Positions 16,109 through 24,882 of a stretch of DNA of 64,000 nucleotides are shown piece after piece. Both the position numbers and the translations under genes were made by a program. The stretch comes from Streptomyces flavotricini (GTDB lineage: Bacteria; Actinomycetota; Actinomycetes; Streptomycetales; Streptomycetaceae), in NCBI RefSeq assembly GCF_020639365.1, contig NZ_JAINUL010000001.1, positions 6,684,867-6,748,866 on the forward strand, read 5' to 3'. Position 1 is the stretch's first letter, and the number at the start of each line of letters is the position of its first letter. The notes under the pieces were generated by a model. The model did no database searches, was not told the DNA's origin, and saw only the letters and a list, made by a program, of their open reading frames with translations.

Positions 16109-17199
16109 CGGGCCGTCGCGCCTTGACCGTCCGTCGCGTCGTCCGGGAGCCCGCTGCCCACGGCGGCCCCGGCGCGGCCCCTGCGGAAGACCGCGCAGGT
16201 CACGGTGACGGCCGCGCCGAGCACCGCCCAGGCGGCCAGCACCAGCATCGGCCCGGCCGCCGCGTTGCCCTCGAAGTACGTGATCGAGCGCGCGGCGTAC
16301 GTGCCCGCGCCCGGTGGCAGGGCCGGGCCGATGGCCCTCCAGAACGGCGGCAGCAGCGGATACGGGTAGGCGCCGCCCGCGCTCGGATTGCCGAACACCA
16401 CCACCAGCAGGATCGCCAGGCCGATGCCGACGACGCCCGCCACCCCCTGGAAGGCCAGGGTGATCGCCCCGACCGCGAAGACGACGAGGGTGCCCAACCC
16501 CCACAGGGCCATGATGCCGCCGGGCAGCGCGCCCAGGACCGGGCCCGCGATGACCGTGCCGAGCAGCCCGGCGGCGATCGCGTACAGCAGCAGCGCGCCC
16601 AGCCGGATGAAGGCACGGTGGGAGTTGGCGGGCCGGGCGCCGGCGCTGATCGCGAGGATCGCGGCGCACAGGTAGCCGCCGACGCACCAGCCGATGACGA
16701 GGTAGAAGGCGCTCAGGCCGCGTGCGTCGCCCGCGGCGGCCGGGGCCACGTCGACGACCCGCACGGCCCTGCCCCGGGCCTGCTCGACGCGGCCGACCAC
16801 CTGTTCGAGGGCCTGCGAGAGCGAGGCGCCGGCGCCGCTCGCGACCAGCAGCCGGTCGGCCGGGCCGGCCGGGTCGATGACCAGCGCCCCGTCCACCTCC
16901 CGGTCCTTCACCTCCGCCGTCGCGGCCGCCTCGTCCTGGACCGCGTGCGGGTCGAGCGGTTTCCCGGGCAGGTCGGCGAGCTGCTGCGCGGACTGCTCGG
17001 CGACCTGCCGGGCGGGGGCGGCCACGGCGATCGGGATCTCGCTGGGCTCCGGTTGGTGGAAGGCCCCGATGTACGAGGTGATGAAGGCGAGCTGGAGCGC
17101 CAGCACCCCCACGAGGAGCAGGGCGGCCCGGACGGTCACGGCGTCCTTGACCTCGGCGAGGAACCCGGCGGACGGAGGTGGGGAGGTGGGCTGGGTCAT
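16105..17199 (-). CDS. DUF3533/YhgE-Pip-like membrane protein
   Basis: 364 aa. One N-terminal helix (VRAALLLVGVLALQLAFITSYIGAFH) is followed by an extracellular domain of about 120 residues with PIAVAAPARQVAEQSAQQLADLPG. Five or six helices follow, containing SAFYLVIGWCVGGYL, a GVAGVVGIGLAILLVVVFGNPSAGGAYPYPLLPPFWRAIGPALPPGA-type block and a last helix. The topology and NPSAGGAYP..LLPPFWR..G..LPPGA pattern are those of ABC-2-like YhgE/Pip (DUF3533) proteins, which in other bacteria affect phage adsorption or secretion. The role here is unknown. The decayed transporter overlaps its stop codon by 4 nt, indicating former translational coupling. Confidence 0.75.
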   Translation of the reverse strand: MTQPTSPPPSAGFLAEVKDAVTVRAALLLVGVLALQLAFITSYIGAFHQPEPSEIPIAVAAPARQVAEQSAQQLADLPGKPLDPHAVQDEAAATAEVKDREVDGALVIDPAGPADRLLVASGAGASLSQALEQVVGRVEQARGRAVRVVDVAPAAAGDARGLSAFYLVIGWCVGGYLCAAILAISAGARPANSHRAFIRLGALLLYAIAAGLLGTVIAGPVLGALPGGIMALWGLGTLVVFAVGAITLAFQGVAGVVGIGLAILLVVVFGNPSAGGAYPYPLLPPFWRAIGPALPPGAGTYAARSITYFEGNAAAGPMLVLAAWAVLGAAVTVTCAVFRRGRAGAAVGSGLPDDATDGQGATAR

Positions 17200-17287
17200 G
17201 ACTCACACGCTCGGCGTACGGGGGGCGGCACGCAGCAGGGGCGGGCCGAATGGATGACGGGCGGAGGCGGCCGGACCAGCGGGGCCT

Positions 17288-17303
17288 TCGAACGAATGTT
17301 TCG
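17288..17303 (+). promoter_or_regulatory. LexA/SOS-box-like sequence upstream of dnaE2
   Basis: TCGAAC-GAAT-GTTTCG resembles the Gram-positive SOS operator CGAAC-N4-GTTCG with two right-arm differences. It lies 72 bp before the dnaE2 GTG. DnaE2/ImuB cassettes are DNA-damage-inducible in other actinobacteria, which makes the match worth noting; it is not proof of LexA control. Confidence 0.45.
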
Positions 17304-17375
17304 CACGGGTATTCGAATTGCTCTATGGTGGAGACGGGGGTGGTGTTCACGTTCGAGCGAAGCAGGAGGCCGCGG

Positions 17376-20300
17376 GTGCCTGGTTTTACGCATCTGCACA
17401 CCGTTTCGGGGTTCTCCATGCGCTACGGAGGCTCCCACCCCGAACGGCTGGCGGAACGCGCCGCCGACCGGGGCATGGATGCCCTCGCCCTGACCGACCG
17501 CGACACCCTCGCGGGCGCCGTCCGGTTCGCGAAGGCCTGCGCCAAGGCCGGGATCCGGCCGCTGTTCGGGGTCGACCTGGCCGTGTCGCACGCGGCGGGC
17601 TCCGCGGGGCCGGGGGGCTCCGCGGGACCGGCCGGACCGGGCGGCTCCGGCGAGCCGTCCCACCGGCGGCGGAACCCCGTGGCCGGTGGAGCCTTCGTCG
17701 ACGAGTCCGCACCCCGGGCCACCTTCCTGGCCCGTGACGGCGCCGCCGGCTGGGCCGAGCTGTGCCGCATGGTCACCGCCGCCCACGCCGCGGCCGGCGA
17801 CGGTCCGCCGCTGCTTCCCCGGGCGCAGCTGCGCGGCGAAGGGGTGTACGTACTGCTCGGGCCGGGCTCCGAGGTGGGGCGGGCGCTGGCCGCCGGCCGG
17901 CCGGACCGGGCCGCCCGGCTGCTCGCGCCCTGGCGGGAGGTCTACGGGGACTCCCTGCGCCTGGAGGCCGTCGACCACGGCCGCACCGGCACCGGCCCCG
18001 GCTCGCTGCGCCTGGCCGCCCGTACGGTCGGCTTCGCCGCCGAGCAGGGTGTCCCGGCCGTGCTGACCAACGCCGTCCGGTACGCCGACCCCGGCCAGGG
18101 CCCGGTCGCCGACGTCCTCGACGCGGCCCGCCGGCTCGTCCCCGTCGACCCCCGCGGTCTCGACGGCGGGGAGCGCTGGCTCAAGGACCCCGCCGCCATG
18201 GCCGCGGCCGCCGACCGGATCTGCCGGGCCGCGGGCCTGCGCCCCGCCGACGCGCGCGGGCTGCTCGCGCAGACCCGGCAGACCGCCGAGGCCTGCGTGG
18301 TGGACCCCGAGGACGACCTCGGCATGGGCTCCGTGCACTTCCCCGAGGCCCACCTCGTCGGCGCGGCCCACCGCACCGCCCAGCGCGTCCTCGCCTCCCG
18401 GGTCTCCGCCGGCATGGTGCTGCGCGGCTACGCCGACGACCGCGCGTACTGGGAGCGGATGCACCACGAACTGGACATCATCGCCTACCACGGGTACGCC
18501 TCGTATTTCCTGACGGTCGCCCAGGTCGTGGACGACGTACGGGAGATGGGCATCCGGGTGGCCGCCCGCGGCTCCGGCGCCGGCTCCCTCGTCAACCACC
18601 TCCTCGGCATCGCCCACGCCGACCCCGTCGAACAGGGCCTGCTGATGGAGCGGTTCCTGTCCAAGCGCCGCCACGTCCTGCCCGACATCGACATCGACGT
18701 GGAGTCCGCCCGCCGGCTGGAGGTCTACCGGCGGATCATCGACCGCTTCGGCACCGAGCGCGTCGCCACCGTCTCCATGCCCGAGACCTACCGGGTCCGG
18801 CACGCGATCCGCGACGTCGGTGCCGCCCTGTCCATGGACCCGGCCACCGTCGACCGGCTCGCCAAGGCCTTCCCGCACATCCGGGCCCGCGACGCCCGCA
18901 CGGCCCTCGCCGAACTGCCGGAACTGCGCGGCGTACACGGCGACGTGCGCGGGGAGGAGCACGGGCGGCTGTGGGAGCTCGTCGAGGCGCTGGACGCGCT
19001 GCCGCGCGGGATCGCCATGCACCCGTGCGGGGTGCTGCTCTCCGACGCCTCCCTGCTCGCGCGCACCCCCGTGGTGCCCACCAGCGGCGAGGGCTTCCCC
19101 ATGTCCCAGTTCGACAAGGACGACGTGGAGGAGCTCGGGCTGCTCAAGCTCGACGTGCTGGGCGTACGGATGCAGTCCGCGATGGCGCACGCCGTCGCGG
19201 AGATCCGGCGCGGCACGGGGGAGGAACTCGACCTGGACGACCCGGCGCAGGTGCCGCCGGGCGACCCGGCGACGTACGAGCTGATCCGCTCGGCCGAGAC
19301 GCTCGGCTGCTTCCAGATCGAGTCCCCGGGCCAGCGCGACCTGGTGGGGCGGCTCCAGCCCGCCACCTTCCACGACCTGGTCGTCGACATCTCGCTGTTC
19401 CGGCCCGGGCCGGTCGCCGCCGACATGGTGCGGCCGTTCATCGAGGCGCGGCACGGGCGGGCCCCGGTCCGCTTCCCGCACGCGGACCTGGCGGACGCGC
19501 TGCGCGAGACGTACGGGGTCGTGGTCTTCCACGAGCAGATCATCGAGATCGTGCACGTCATGACCGGCTGCGGGCGCGACGAGGCGGACCGGGTGCGGCG
19601 CGGGCTCTCCGACCCCGGGTCGCAGGCGCGGATCAAGGTGTGGTTCGCGGCGAAGGCGGGCGAACGGGGCTACTCGGCCGAGGTGATCGGCCGGACCTGG
19701 GAGATCGTCGAGGCGTTCGGCAGTTACGGCTTCTGCAAGGCGCACGCGGTGGCCTTCGCGGTCCCGACGTACCAGTCGGCGTGGCTGAAGGCGCACCACC
19801 CGGCCGCGTTCTACGCCGGGCTGCTCACGCACGACCCGGGGATGTACCCGAAGCGGCTGCTGCTGGCGGACGCGCGGCGGCGGGGCGTACCGGTGCTGCC
19901 GCTGGACGTGAACCGGTCGGCGGTGAACCACCGCATCGAACTGGTGTCCGAGATCGGGGCTCCGCCGGTGTGGGGGCTCCGGCTGGCCCTGGCCGACGTC
20001 CACGGCATCAGCGAGGCGCAGGCCCGCCGGATCGAGGAAGGGCAGCCGTACGGATCGCTGCGCGACTTCTGGGACCGGGCCCACCCGGGCCGGCCGGTCG
20101 CGGGGCGGCTCGCGCAGGTCGGGGCGCTGGACGCCTTCGGCGCCAACCGGCGCGACCTGCTGCTGCACGTGGCCGAACTGCACGGCGCGCAGCGCTCGGC
20201 GGGGGCCCGGCCGGGCAATGTCCAACTCCCGCTGGACGGCGGGCGGTCCACGGCCCCGGTCGGCCTGCCCGACCTGAACGAGGCGGAGCGGCTCAGCGCG

Positions 20301-20885
20301 GAGCTGGGCGTGCTCGGCATGGACGCCTCGCGGCACCTGATGGGGGACCACCACGCCTTCCTCGCGGAGCTGGGGGTGGTCCCCGCCCGCAGGCTGCGCG
20401 AGGTGGAGCACGGCCGGACGGTGCTGGTCGCGGGGGCCAAGGCGGCCACCCAGACCCCGCCGATCCGGTCCGGGAGGCGGGTCATCTTCACCACGCTGGA
20501 CGACGGGACGGGCCTGGTCGACCTGGCCTTCTTCGACGACAGCCACGAGGCGTGCGCGCACACCGTCTTCCACTCGTTCCTGCTGCTCGTACGGGGTGTC
20601 GTCCAGCGGCGCGGACCGCAGAGCCTGAGCGTGGTCGGCGCGGCGGCCTGGGACCTGGCCGAGCTGGTGGAACTGCGGGCGGCGGGCGGCCTGGACGCGG
20701 TCGCGGCCCGCCTGGCGGAGCCCCTGCCGGGTGACGGGGACGGGGCGGGCGCCGCCGGTCCGGGGCGCCGCATCCACCTGTCCACCGGGTACGAGATGAA
20801 CCCGTGGGCCGACCTCCAGCCGGCCGGAGACCGCGCCGCCACCGGCCGCAAGCTGTGGCACTCCAGCCCGGGGAGCGCGGGATGA
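17376..20885 (+). CDS. dnaE2: Error-prone DNA polymerase DnaE2
   Basis: 1169 aa from GTG 17376, with AGGAGG at 17364-17369. The N-terminal PHP domain starts THLHTVSGFSMRYGGSHPERLAERAADRG, but its LTDHD motif is LTDRD here, so PHP activity may be reduced. The C-family polymerase core has GSGAGSLVNHLLGI and the catalytic aspartates in LPDIDIDVES (Asp437, Asp439) and KLDVLGV. It is followed by FGSYGFCKAHAVAFA, helix-hairpin-helix and OB-fold regions. It is shorter at the C-terminus than replicative DnaE and lacks the clamp-binding tail, as DnaE2 does. The enzyme performs mutagenic lesion bypass. An ATGA overlap links it to the imuB-like gene. Confidence 0.92.
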   Translation: MPGFTHLHTVSGFSMRYGGSHPERLAERAADRGMDALALTDRDTLAGAVRFAKACAKAGIRPLFGVDLAVSHAAGSAGPGGSAGPAGPGGSGEPSHRRRNPVAGGAFVDESAPRATFLARDGAAGWAELCRMVTAAHAAAGDGPPLLPRAQLRGEGVYVLLGPGSEVGRALAAGRPDRAARLLAPWREVYGDSLRLEAVDHGRTGTGPGSLRLAARTVGFAAEQGVPAVLTNAVRYADPGQGPVADVLDAARRLVPVDPRGLDGGERWLKDPAAMAAAADRICRAAGLRPADARGLLAQTRQTAEACVVDPEDDLGMGSVHFPEAHLVGAAHRTAQRVLASRVSAGMVLRGYADDRAYWERMHHELDIIAYHGYASYFLTVAQVVDDVREMGIRVAARGSGAGSLVNHLLGIAHADPVEQGLLMERFLSKRRHVLPDIDIDVESARRLEVYRRIIDRFGTERVATVSMPETYRVRHAIRDVGAALSMDPATVDRLAKAFPHIRARDARTALAELPELRGVHGDVRGEEHGRLWELVEALDALPRGIAMHPCGVLLSDASLLARTPVVPTSGEGFPMSQFDKDDVEELGLLKLDVLGVRMQSAMAHAVAEIRRGTGEELDLDDPAQVPPGDPATYELIRSAETLGCFQIESPGQRDLVGRLQPATFHDLVVDISLFRPGPVAADMVRPFIEARHGRAPVRFPHADLADALRETYGVVVFHEQIIEIVHVMTGCGRDEADRVRRGLSDPGSQARIKVWFAAKAGERGYSAEVIGRTWEIVEAFGSYGFCKAHAVAFAVPTYQSAWLKAHHPAAFYAGLLTHDPGMYPKRLLLADARRRGVPVLPLDVNRSAVNHRIELVSEIGAPPVWGLRLALADVHGISEAQARRIEEGQPYGSLRDFWDRAHPGRPVAGRLAQVGALDAFGANRRDLLLHVAELHGAQRSAGARPGNVQLPLDGGRSTAPVGLPDLNEAERLSAELGVLGMDASRHLMGDHHAFLAELGVVPARRLREVEHGRTVLVAGAKAATQTPPIRSGRRVIFTTLDDGTGLVDLAFFDDSHEACAHTVFHSFLLLVRGVVQRRGPQSLSVVGAAAWDLAELVELRAAGGLDAVAARLAEPLPGDGDGAGAAGPGRRIHLSTGYEMNPWADLQPAGDRAATGRKLWHSSPGSAG

Positions 20886-21871
20886 CCCCGGCGGGCGGCG
20901 TCCTGCACGTACGGTGCGCTCCGGCGCTGGCCGAGGAGGGGTACCGCGAAGTCCTGGAACTCCTGCGGGAGTTCTCCCCGACGGTGCAGGCCCTGCCGCC
21001 CCGGGCGGCGCTGGTGCACGTACGCGGCGCGCAGCGGTACTTCGGCGCGGACGCCGGCCGGATCGCCGAACTGGTGCGGCTGCGCGCGCTCGCCCGGCTC
21101 GGCACCGACGTACGGATCGGGGTCGCCGGGACCTGGGCGGTGGCGGCGACGGCCTCCGCCCGGATCCCCGGGCCCGGCGGGGTCCTGGCCGTGCCCGAGG
21201 GCGGGGCGGACGCCTTCCTGGGGCCGCTGCCGGTGGAGGCACTGCACGGCATCGGCCCCAAACAGGCGCAGGCGCTGCGCGGGTACGGACTGCACACGGT
21301 CGGCGCGGTCGCGGCCGTCTCCCCGGGCACCGTCGAACGGATCCTGGGGCAGCGGGCGGGCCGGCTGGCGGCGGAACGCGCCCGCGGGATCGACCCGCGC
21401 CCCGTCACCCCGAAGGACCTGCCCCCGTCGGCCGCCGTCCGCAGCGGCTTCACCCGGCACGAGCTCGACGGCCCGCACGCCCGGGCCGTGCTCCTCGCCC
21501 TGGTGGTCCGCCTCGGCGCGGTGCTGCGCGGGCGCCGCCAGGCCGCCCGGGCCCTGTCGCTGACGCTGCAGTTCGCCGGCGGCACCCGCTGGGAGCGGAC
21601 CCGGCGGCTCCCCGAGGCGTCCGGGCACGACGAGGACCTGCGGGCGGCGGCGTACCGCCTGCTGGACGCGGCCGGGCTGCAACGGGCCCGCCTGACCGGC
21701 ATGGTGCTGCGCGCCGAGGACCTCACGGGCGCCGAGCGGGCCTCCCGGCAGATCTCGCTGGACCCGGTCCGCGAGGCCCGCCTGACGGTGGAGGCGGCCG
21801 TCGACCGGGCGAACGCCCGCTTCGGCCCGGGCACGGTCCGCCCGGCGGCCACCTTCCGCCGCGCGGCCTAG
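20882..21871 (+). CDS. imuB: ImuB-like Y-family polymerase homologue, catalytically degenerate
   Basis: 329 aa; its ATG overlaps the dnaE2 stop codon (ATGA), so translation is coupled. It shares the Y-family layout: a palm-like N-terminus (FSPTVQALPPRAALVHVRGAQRYFG), an HhH region PVEALHGIGPKQAQALRGYGLHTVGAVAAV and a little-finger-like C-terminus with RSGFTRHELDGPHARAVLLALVVRLGAVLRGR. The first catalytic strand (DxFF) is absent. The usual SLDEA(Y/F)LD motif is replaced by LPPRAALVHV, so no acidic triad remains. This is expected of ImuB, which bridges DnaE2 to the sliding clamp rather than polymerising. No imuA'/recA-like partner is adjacent. Confidence 0.82.
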   Translation: MTPAGGVLHVRCAPALAEEGYREVLELLREFSPTVQALPPRAALVHVRGAQRYFGADAGRIAELVRLRALARLGTDVRIGVAGTWAVAATASARIPGPGGVLAVPEGGADAFLGPLPVEALHGIGPKQAQALRGYGLHTVGAVAAVSPGTVERILGQRAGRLAAERARGIDPRPVTPKDLPPSAAVRSGFTRHELDGPHARAVLLALVVRLGAVLRGRRQAARALSLTLQFAGGTRWERTRRLPEASGHDEDLRAAAYRLLDAAGLQRARLTGMVLRAEDLTGAERASRQISLDPVREARLTVEAAVDRANARFGPGTVRPAATFRRAA

Positions 21872-21928
21872 ATCGTGTCGTGCGGGGCGGCAACGCGTGC
21901 GCATCGGGCGCGACTTGACGGACGGTCG

Positions 21929-21965
21929 TCCCGGCCTCGCGCCGGGAGCCCGACACGCATTTTTT
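21929..21965 (+). terminator. Hairpin with T run after imuB-like gene
   Basis: TCCCGGC (21929-21935) and GCCGGGA (21941-21947) form a 7-bp stem with a 5-nt loop. A run of six T (21960-21965) follows after a 12-nt gap. An outer pair CGTGTCG/CGACACG may extend the structure. Confidence 0.5.
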
Positions 21966-22003
21966 ACTGACGCGTAACTTTCAAGTTTTGCTACTCGCCC
22001 GTA
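21964..22003. promoter_or_regulatory. Two TAC-N6-GTA dyads upstream of the secreted lipase
   Basis: TTAC-TGACGC-GTAA (21964-21977) and TAC-TCGCCC-GTA (21992-22003) share the half-site and spacing and lie 85-124 bp before the lipase start. They could be regulator sites; no known regulator is assigned. Confidence 0.35.
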
Positions 22004-22087
22004 ATTTGGCCGAAGCAGCACCCCCTTGTGATCCGGATCACGGGACGAACCCCCACGTATTTCCCTGACCCGCAAGGAGATCACCCG

Positions 22088-22951
22088 ATGCTGCCTTGGC
22101 GTCGCCTGCTCCGCCCGCTGGCCGTCCTCACCCTCGCCGCCGCCCTCGTCGCCCCCGCCGGCGCCGCGCAGGCCGCGTCCGCACCCAGCAGCGGCTGGAA
22201 CGACTGGTCCTGCAAGCCCTCCGCCTCCCACCCGCGCCCCGTCGTCCTCGTCCACGGCACGTTCGGCAACTCCGTGGACAACTGGCTCGGATTCGCGCCG
22301 TACCTCGTGCACCGCGGGTACTGCGTCTACTCGCTCGACTACGGGCAACTGCCCGGCGTGCCCTTCTTCAACGGGCTCGGCCCCATCGACAAGTCGGCCG
22401 GCCAGCTCCAGGTGTTCGTCGACAAGGTGCTGGCCTCCACCGGGGCCAAGAAGACCGACATCGTCGGCCACTCGCAGGGCGGCATGATGCCGAACTACTA
22501 CCTCAAGTTCCTCGGGGGCGCCCCCAAGGTCAACGCCCTGATCGGGCTCGCCCCCGACAACCACGGCACCACCCTGGACGGGCTCACCCAGCTGCTCCCG
22601 TACTTCCCCGGCGCCGAGGACCTGATCAGCTCCGCGACCCCGGGGCTGGCCGACCAGATCGCCGGATCCCCCTTCGTCACCAAGCTGAACGCGGGCGGGG
22701 ACACCGTCCCCGGGGTCCAGTACACGGTCATCGCGACGAAGTACGACGAGGTCGTCACGCCCTACCGGAGCGCCTTCCTCCAGGGGACCGGCTCCAACGT
22801 GCGCAACGTCGTGCTCCAGGACCTGTGCCCGCTGGACCTCTCCGAGCACGTCGCCATCGGGCTCACCGACCGGATCGCCTGGCACGAGGCGGTCAACTCC
22901 CTCGACCCGGCGCACGCGTCCCGGACCACCTGCGCGTCGGTCTTCGAGTGA
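22088..22951 (+). CDS. Secreted triacylglycerol lipase (alpha/beta hydrolase)
   Basis: 287 aa from ATG 22088, with AAGGAG at 22074-22079. The signal peptide is RRLLRPLAVLTLAAALVAPAGAAQAASA. The mature enzyme shows PVVLVHGTFGNSVDNW (oxyanion hole), nucleophile elbow IVGHSQGGMMPNYYLKFLGG, catalytic Asp likely in ATKYDEVVTPY and His in LSEHVAIGLTD. This fits the lipase class 2 group of secreted actinomycete lipases (SCO1735-like from memory). It hydrolyses extracellular acylglycerols. The preceding hairpin separates it from dnaE2-imuB, and it converges on the LPMO gene with only 38 bp between stops. Confidence 0.88.
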   Translation: MLPWRRLLRPLAVLTLAAALVAPAGAAQAASAPSSGWNDWSCKPSASHPRPVVLVHGTFGNSVDNWLGFAPYLVHRGYCVYSLDYGQLPGVPFFNGLGPIDKSAGQLQVFVDKVLASTGAKKTDIVGHSQGGMMPNYYLKFLGGAPKVNALIGLAPDNHGTTLDGLTQLLPYFPGAEDLISSATPGLADQIAGSPFVTKLNAGGDTVPGVQYTVIATKYDEVVTPYRSAFLQGTGSNVRNVVLQDLCPLDLSEHVAIGLTDRIAWHEAVNSLDPAHASRTTCASVFE

Positions 22952-22989
22952 CGCGCAGGTGACGGGCCGAGGCCGGTGAAGCCCTCCGG

Positions 22990-24036
22990 CTAGCGGCCGT
23001 GTCGGCCCGGCGTCGTCGCACGGCGTCGGGCCACACCGAACAGCACGGCCGCTCCGACGGCCAGTACGCCCGCCCCGGCGACCGCGATCGCCGGGGTGGC
23101 GGCGCTGCCGCCGGTCTCGGCGAGGTTGGTGCCGGCCGGGGACTGGGACTGGCCGGGGACCGGGGCGAGGGCGGTGCTGCCGTTCGTCCTCGGGTCGTTG
23201 TCGCCGTGGCCGTTGTGCTCGACGGTGGACTTGCTCTCGCCGTCCGCGATCTGCTGGTCCGTCGGGGCCTTGGGAGCCTCCGAGGGGCGCTCGCCCCCGG
23301 TCGAGGGCTTGGCGCCGGGCTTCGTACTCGGCTTCGTGCCCGGGGTGGTGCCGGCGCCGCCGTTCGCGCCCCCGTTGCCCCCGTTCCCGCCGTTGTCCTT
23401 GCCGAACACCACGTCCGAGCAGGTGTAGAACGCCTCCGGGCTGTCCGAGCGCTGCCAGATGCTGTAGATCAGGTGCCGCCCGGACTTGTTCGGCACGTTG
23501 CCGGAGAACACGTAGTCCCCGTTCTGCATGCCGGGGTCGGTGGCCTTCGCGAACGGAGCCGGCTCCAGGTCCGACCACTTCAGCGGCTTGGCGGGGTCGT
23601 AGCCGTCCTTCGTGACGTACAGCTCGAAGGAGCCCTTGTGCGGGGCGGTCCCCTTGTACCGGAAGGTGTGCGCGCCCGAGGTCATCGGGCTGGCCGGCCA
23701 GTCGGCGCGGGCCAGGTCCAGGCCCCGGTACTTGTCGTTGCCGGCGGAGCAGAGCTGCCCGTTCGGGATCAACGAGCGGTGGTTGCCCGCCGCGTTGGCG
23801 ATGTTCACCGCGTTCCAGTCGTAGAACGCCTGCGCCCCGCTCGCCGCCACCGCCGCCTTGCAGGCCGCGGACTTCGGCGACTCCGGCCCCTCCGCGTAGC
23901 AGGCCGCCACCCGGCTGACCGGGTCCGTCATCGAGCCGTGTGCGGCCGCGGGGCCGGCGGCGTACGCGGCCACCGCGAGCGGGGCGAGGCCGACTGCGGC
24001 GATACGGGTCACGGTGCGGCGGCGGCGTGCGGGCAT
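22990..24036 (-). CDS. AA10 lytic polysaccharide monooxygenase with LAETG sortase anchor
   Basis: 348 aa from ATG 24036, chosen for the GAAGGAG site just upstream. The signal peptide ends AAA at residue 32, leaving His33 as the mature first residue (HGSMTDPVSR). This is the copper-binding amino terminus of AA10 enzymes; the second histidine-brace ligand is His133 in TAPHKGSF. The catalytic domain ends near ACSDVVFG-like YTCSDVVFG. A Gly/Asn and Thr/Pro/Lys-rich linker follows, then LAETGG, a hydrophobic helix (AIAVAGAGVLAVGAAVLFG) and an RRR tail. LAxTG is the class E sortase signal of Streptomyces, so the oxidase should be wall-attached rather than freely secreted. The substrate is chitin or cellulose. 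Confidence 0.9.
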   Translation of the reverse strand: MPARRRRTVTRIAAVGLAPLAVAAYAAGPAAAHGSMTDPVSRVAACYAEGPESPKSAACKAAVAASGAQAFYDWNAVNIANAAGNHRSLIPNGQLCSAGNDKYRGLDLARADWPASPMTSGAHTFRYKGTAPHKGSFELYVTKDGYDPAKPLKWSDLEPAPFAKATDPGMQNGDYVFSGNVPNKSGRHLIYSIWQRSDSPEAFYTCSDVVFGKDNGGNGGNGGANGGAGTTPGTKPSTKPGAKPSTGGERPSEAPKAPTDQQIADGESKSTVEHNGHGDNDPRTNGSTALAPVPGQSQSPAGTNLAETGGSAATPAIAVAGAGVLAVGAAVLFGVARRRATTPGRHGR

Positions 24037-24399
24037 GGGCGGATCTCCTTCGGAGCGGTGATGGGGCACCACGGTCGTGGGCGCGGCGGGAGCCGGGCCG
24101 GGCGGCGCCGCCCCCCGTGGGATCCGACGCCGCCCCGTGCCCTCCTCGGCCCCGCCAAGCTAGCCCGCGTCGCCCCCGCCACCACCCCGTTCAGCCCCCT
24201 CCCGAAGATCCTTACGCTCCGCTTAAGGCACCGGTAAGCAGGGCCCAAGGAAGCGGCCCCGCGGAGCGGCCCCCTCCCACTTCGGCGGCTCTTCGAGCCC
24301 ACTCCGTTGCCGAGGAACAGGAGGCGAGCCACAGGGCCTCGGGCATGTCGAGGATGATCCCGCCGATCGACGGAGTGGCCGCGGTCCCCCGGAGCCCGG

Positions 24400-24882
24400 T
24401 CAGGTGAGGAGGGCGGTCAGGCCCTGCGGGGTGTGGGCCTGGGCGGCCAGGGCGTCGAGGGCGCGGACGGCTTCCGCCGCCGCCCGCGGGTCGCTCCGCG
24501 CGAGGCCGCTCTGTGCGAACTCGTCCTCGTCCAGGCGCAGGACGGTCGCTCCGTCCGCCGAGACCCACAGGTCCAGGTCCAGGTCCTCGACGAGGATCCC
24601 GCCGTCCAGGACCTCCGCCGGACGCGTGACGTCGCAGTACCAGCCCTTGAGTACGCCCTCGCCCGTCCGGACCTCCTTGACGGCGTACCAGCGGGTCCGC
24701 CAGAAGTGCTCGGTGAACACGTCGCCGGGCTCGAAGCGCACGAAGCCGAAGTCCCGTACGCCGTCCGCCGCCCAGGGCGCCCGTACGGAGATCCGGTCGC
24801 CCGTGTCGGCGACCAGGGCGGCGGGGTAGCGGATCTTGGTTCGGCCCGCCTTGGTGAGGGTGACGGTGAGGCGGTCGGTCAT
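24400..24882 (-). CDS. DUF402 domain protein
   Basis: 160 aa. Its ATG overlaps the stop of the upstream acetyltransferase gene (ATGA) and is served by GGAGG 7 nt away, so the two are translationally coupled. The DUF402 core is visible: EHFWRTRWYAVKEVR, LKGWYCDVTRPAEVLDGGILVEDLDLDLWVSADG, and VLRLDEDEF, giving the row of acidic residues that binds divalent metal in this fold. Some family members are nucleoside or fluorophosphate hydrolases; the substrate here cannot be told. Confidence 0.8.
   Translation of the reverse strand: MTDRLTVTLTKAGRTKIRYPAALVADTGDRISVRAPWAADGVRDFGFVRFEPGDVFTEHFWRTRWYAVKEVRTGEGVLKGWYCDVTRPAEVLDGGILVEDLDLDLWVSADGATVLRLDEDEFAQSGLARSDPRAAAEAVRALDALAAQAHTPQGLTALLT

Noticed and set aside
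22952..22989. Terminator between lipase and LPMO genes
   Set aside because: Only a 5-bp GCCGG/CCGGC stem is present, too weak to call.
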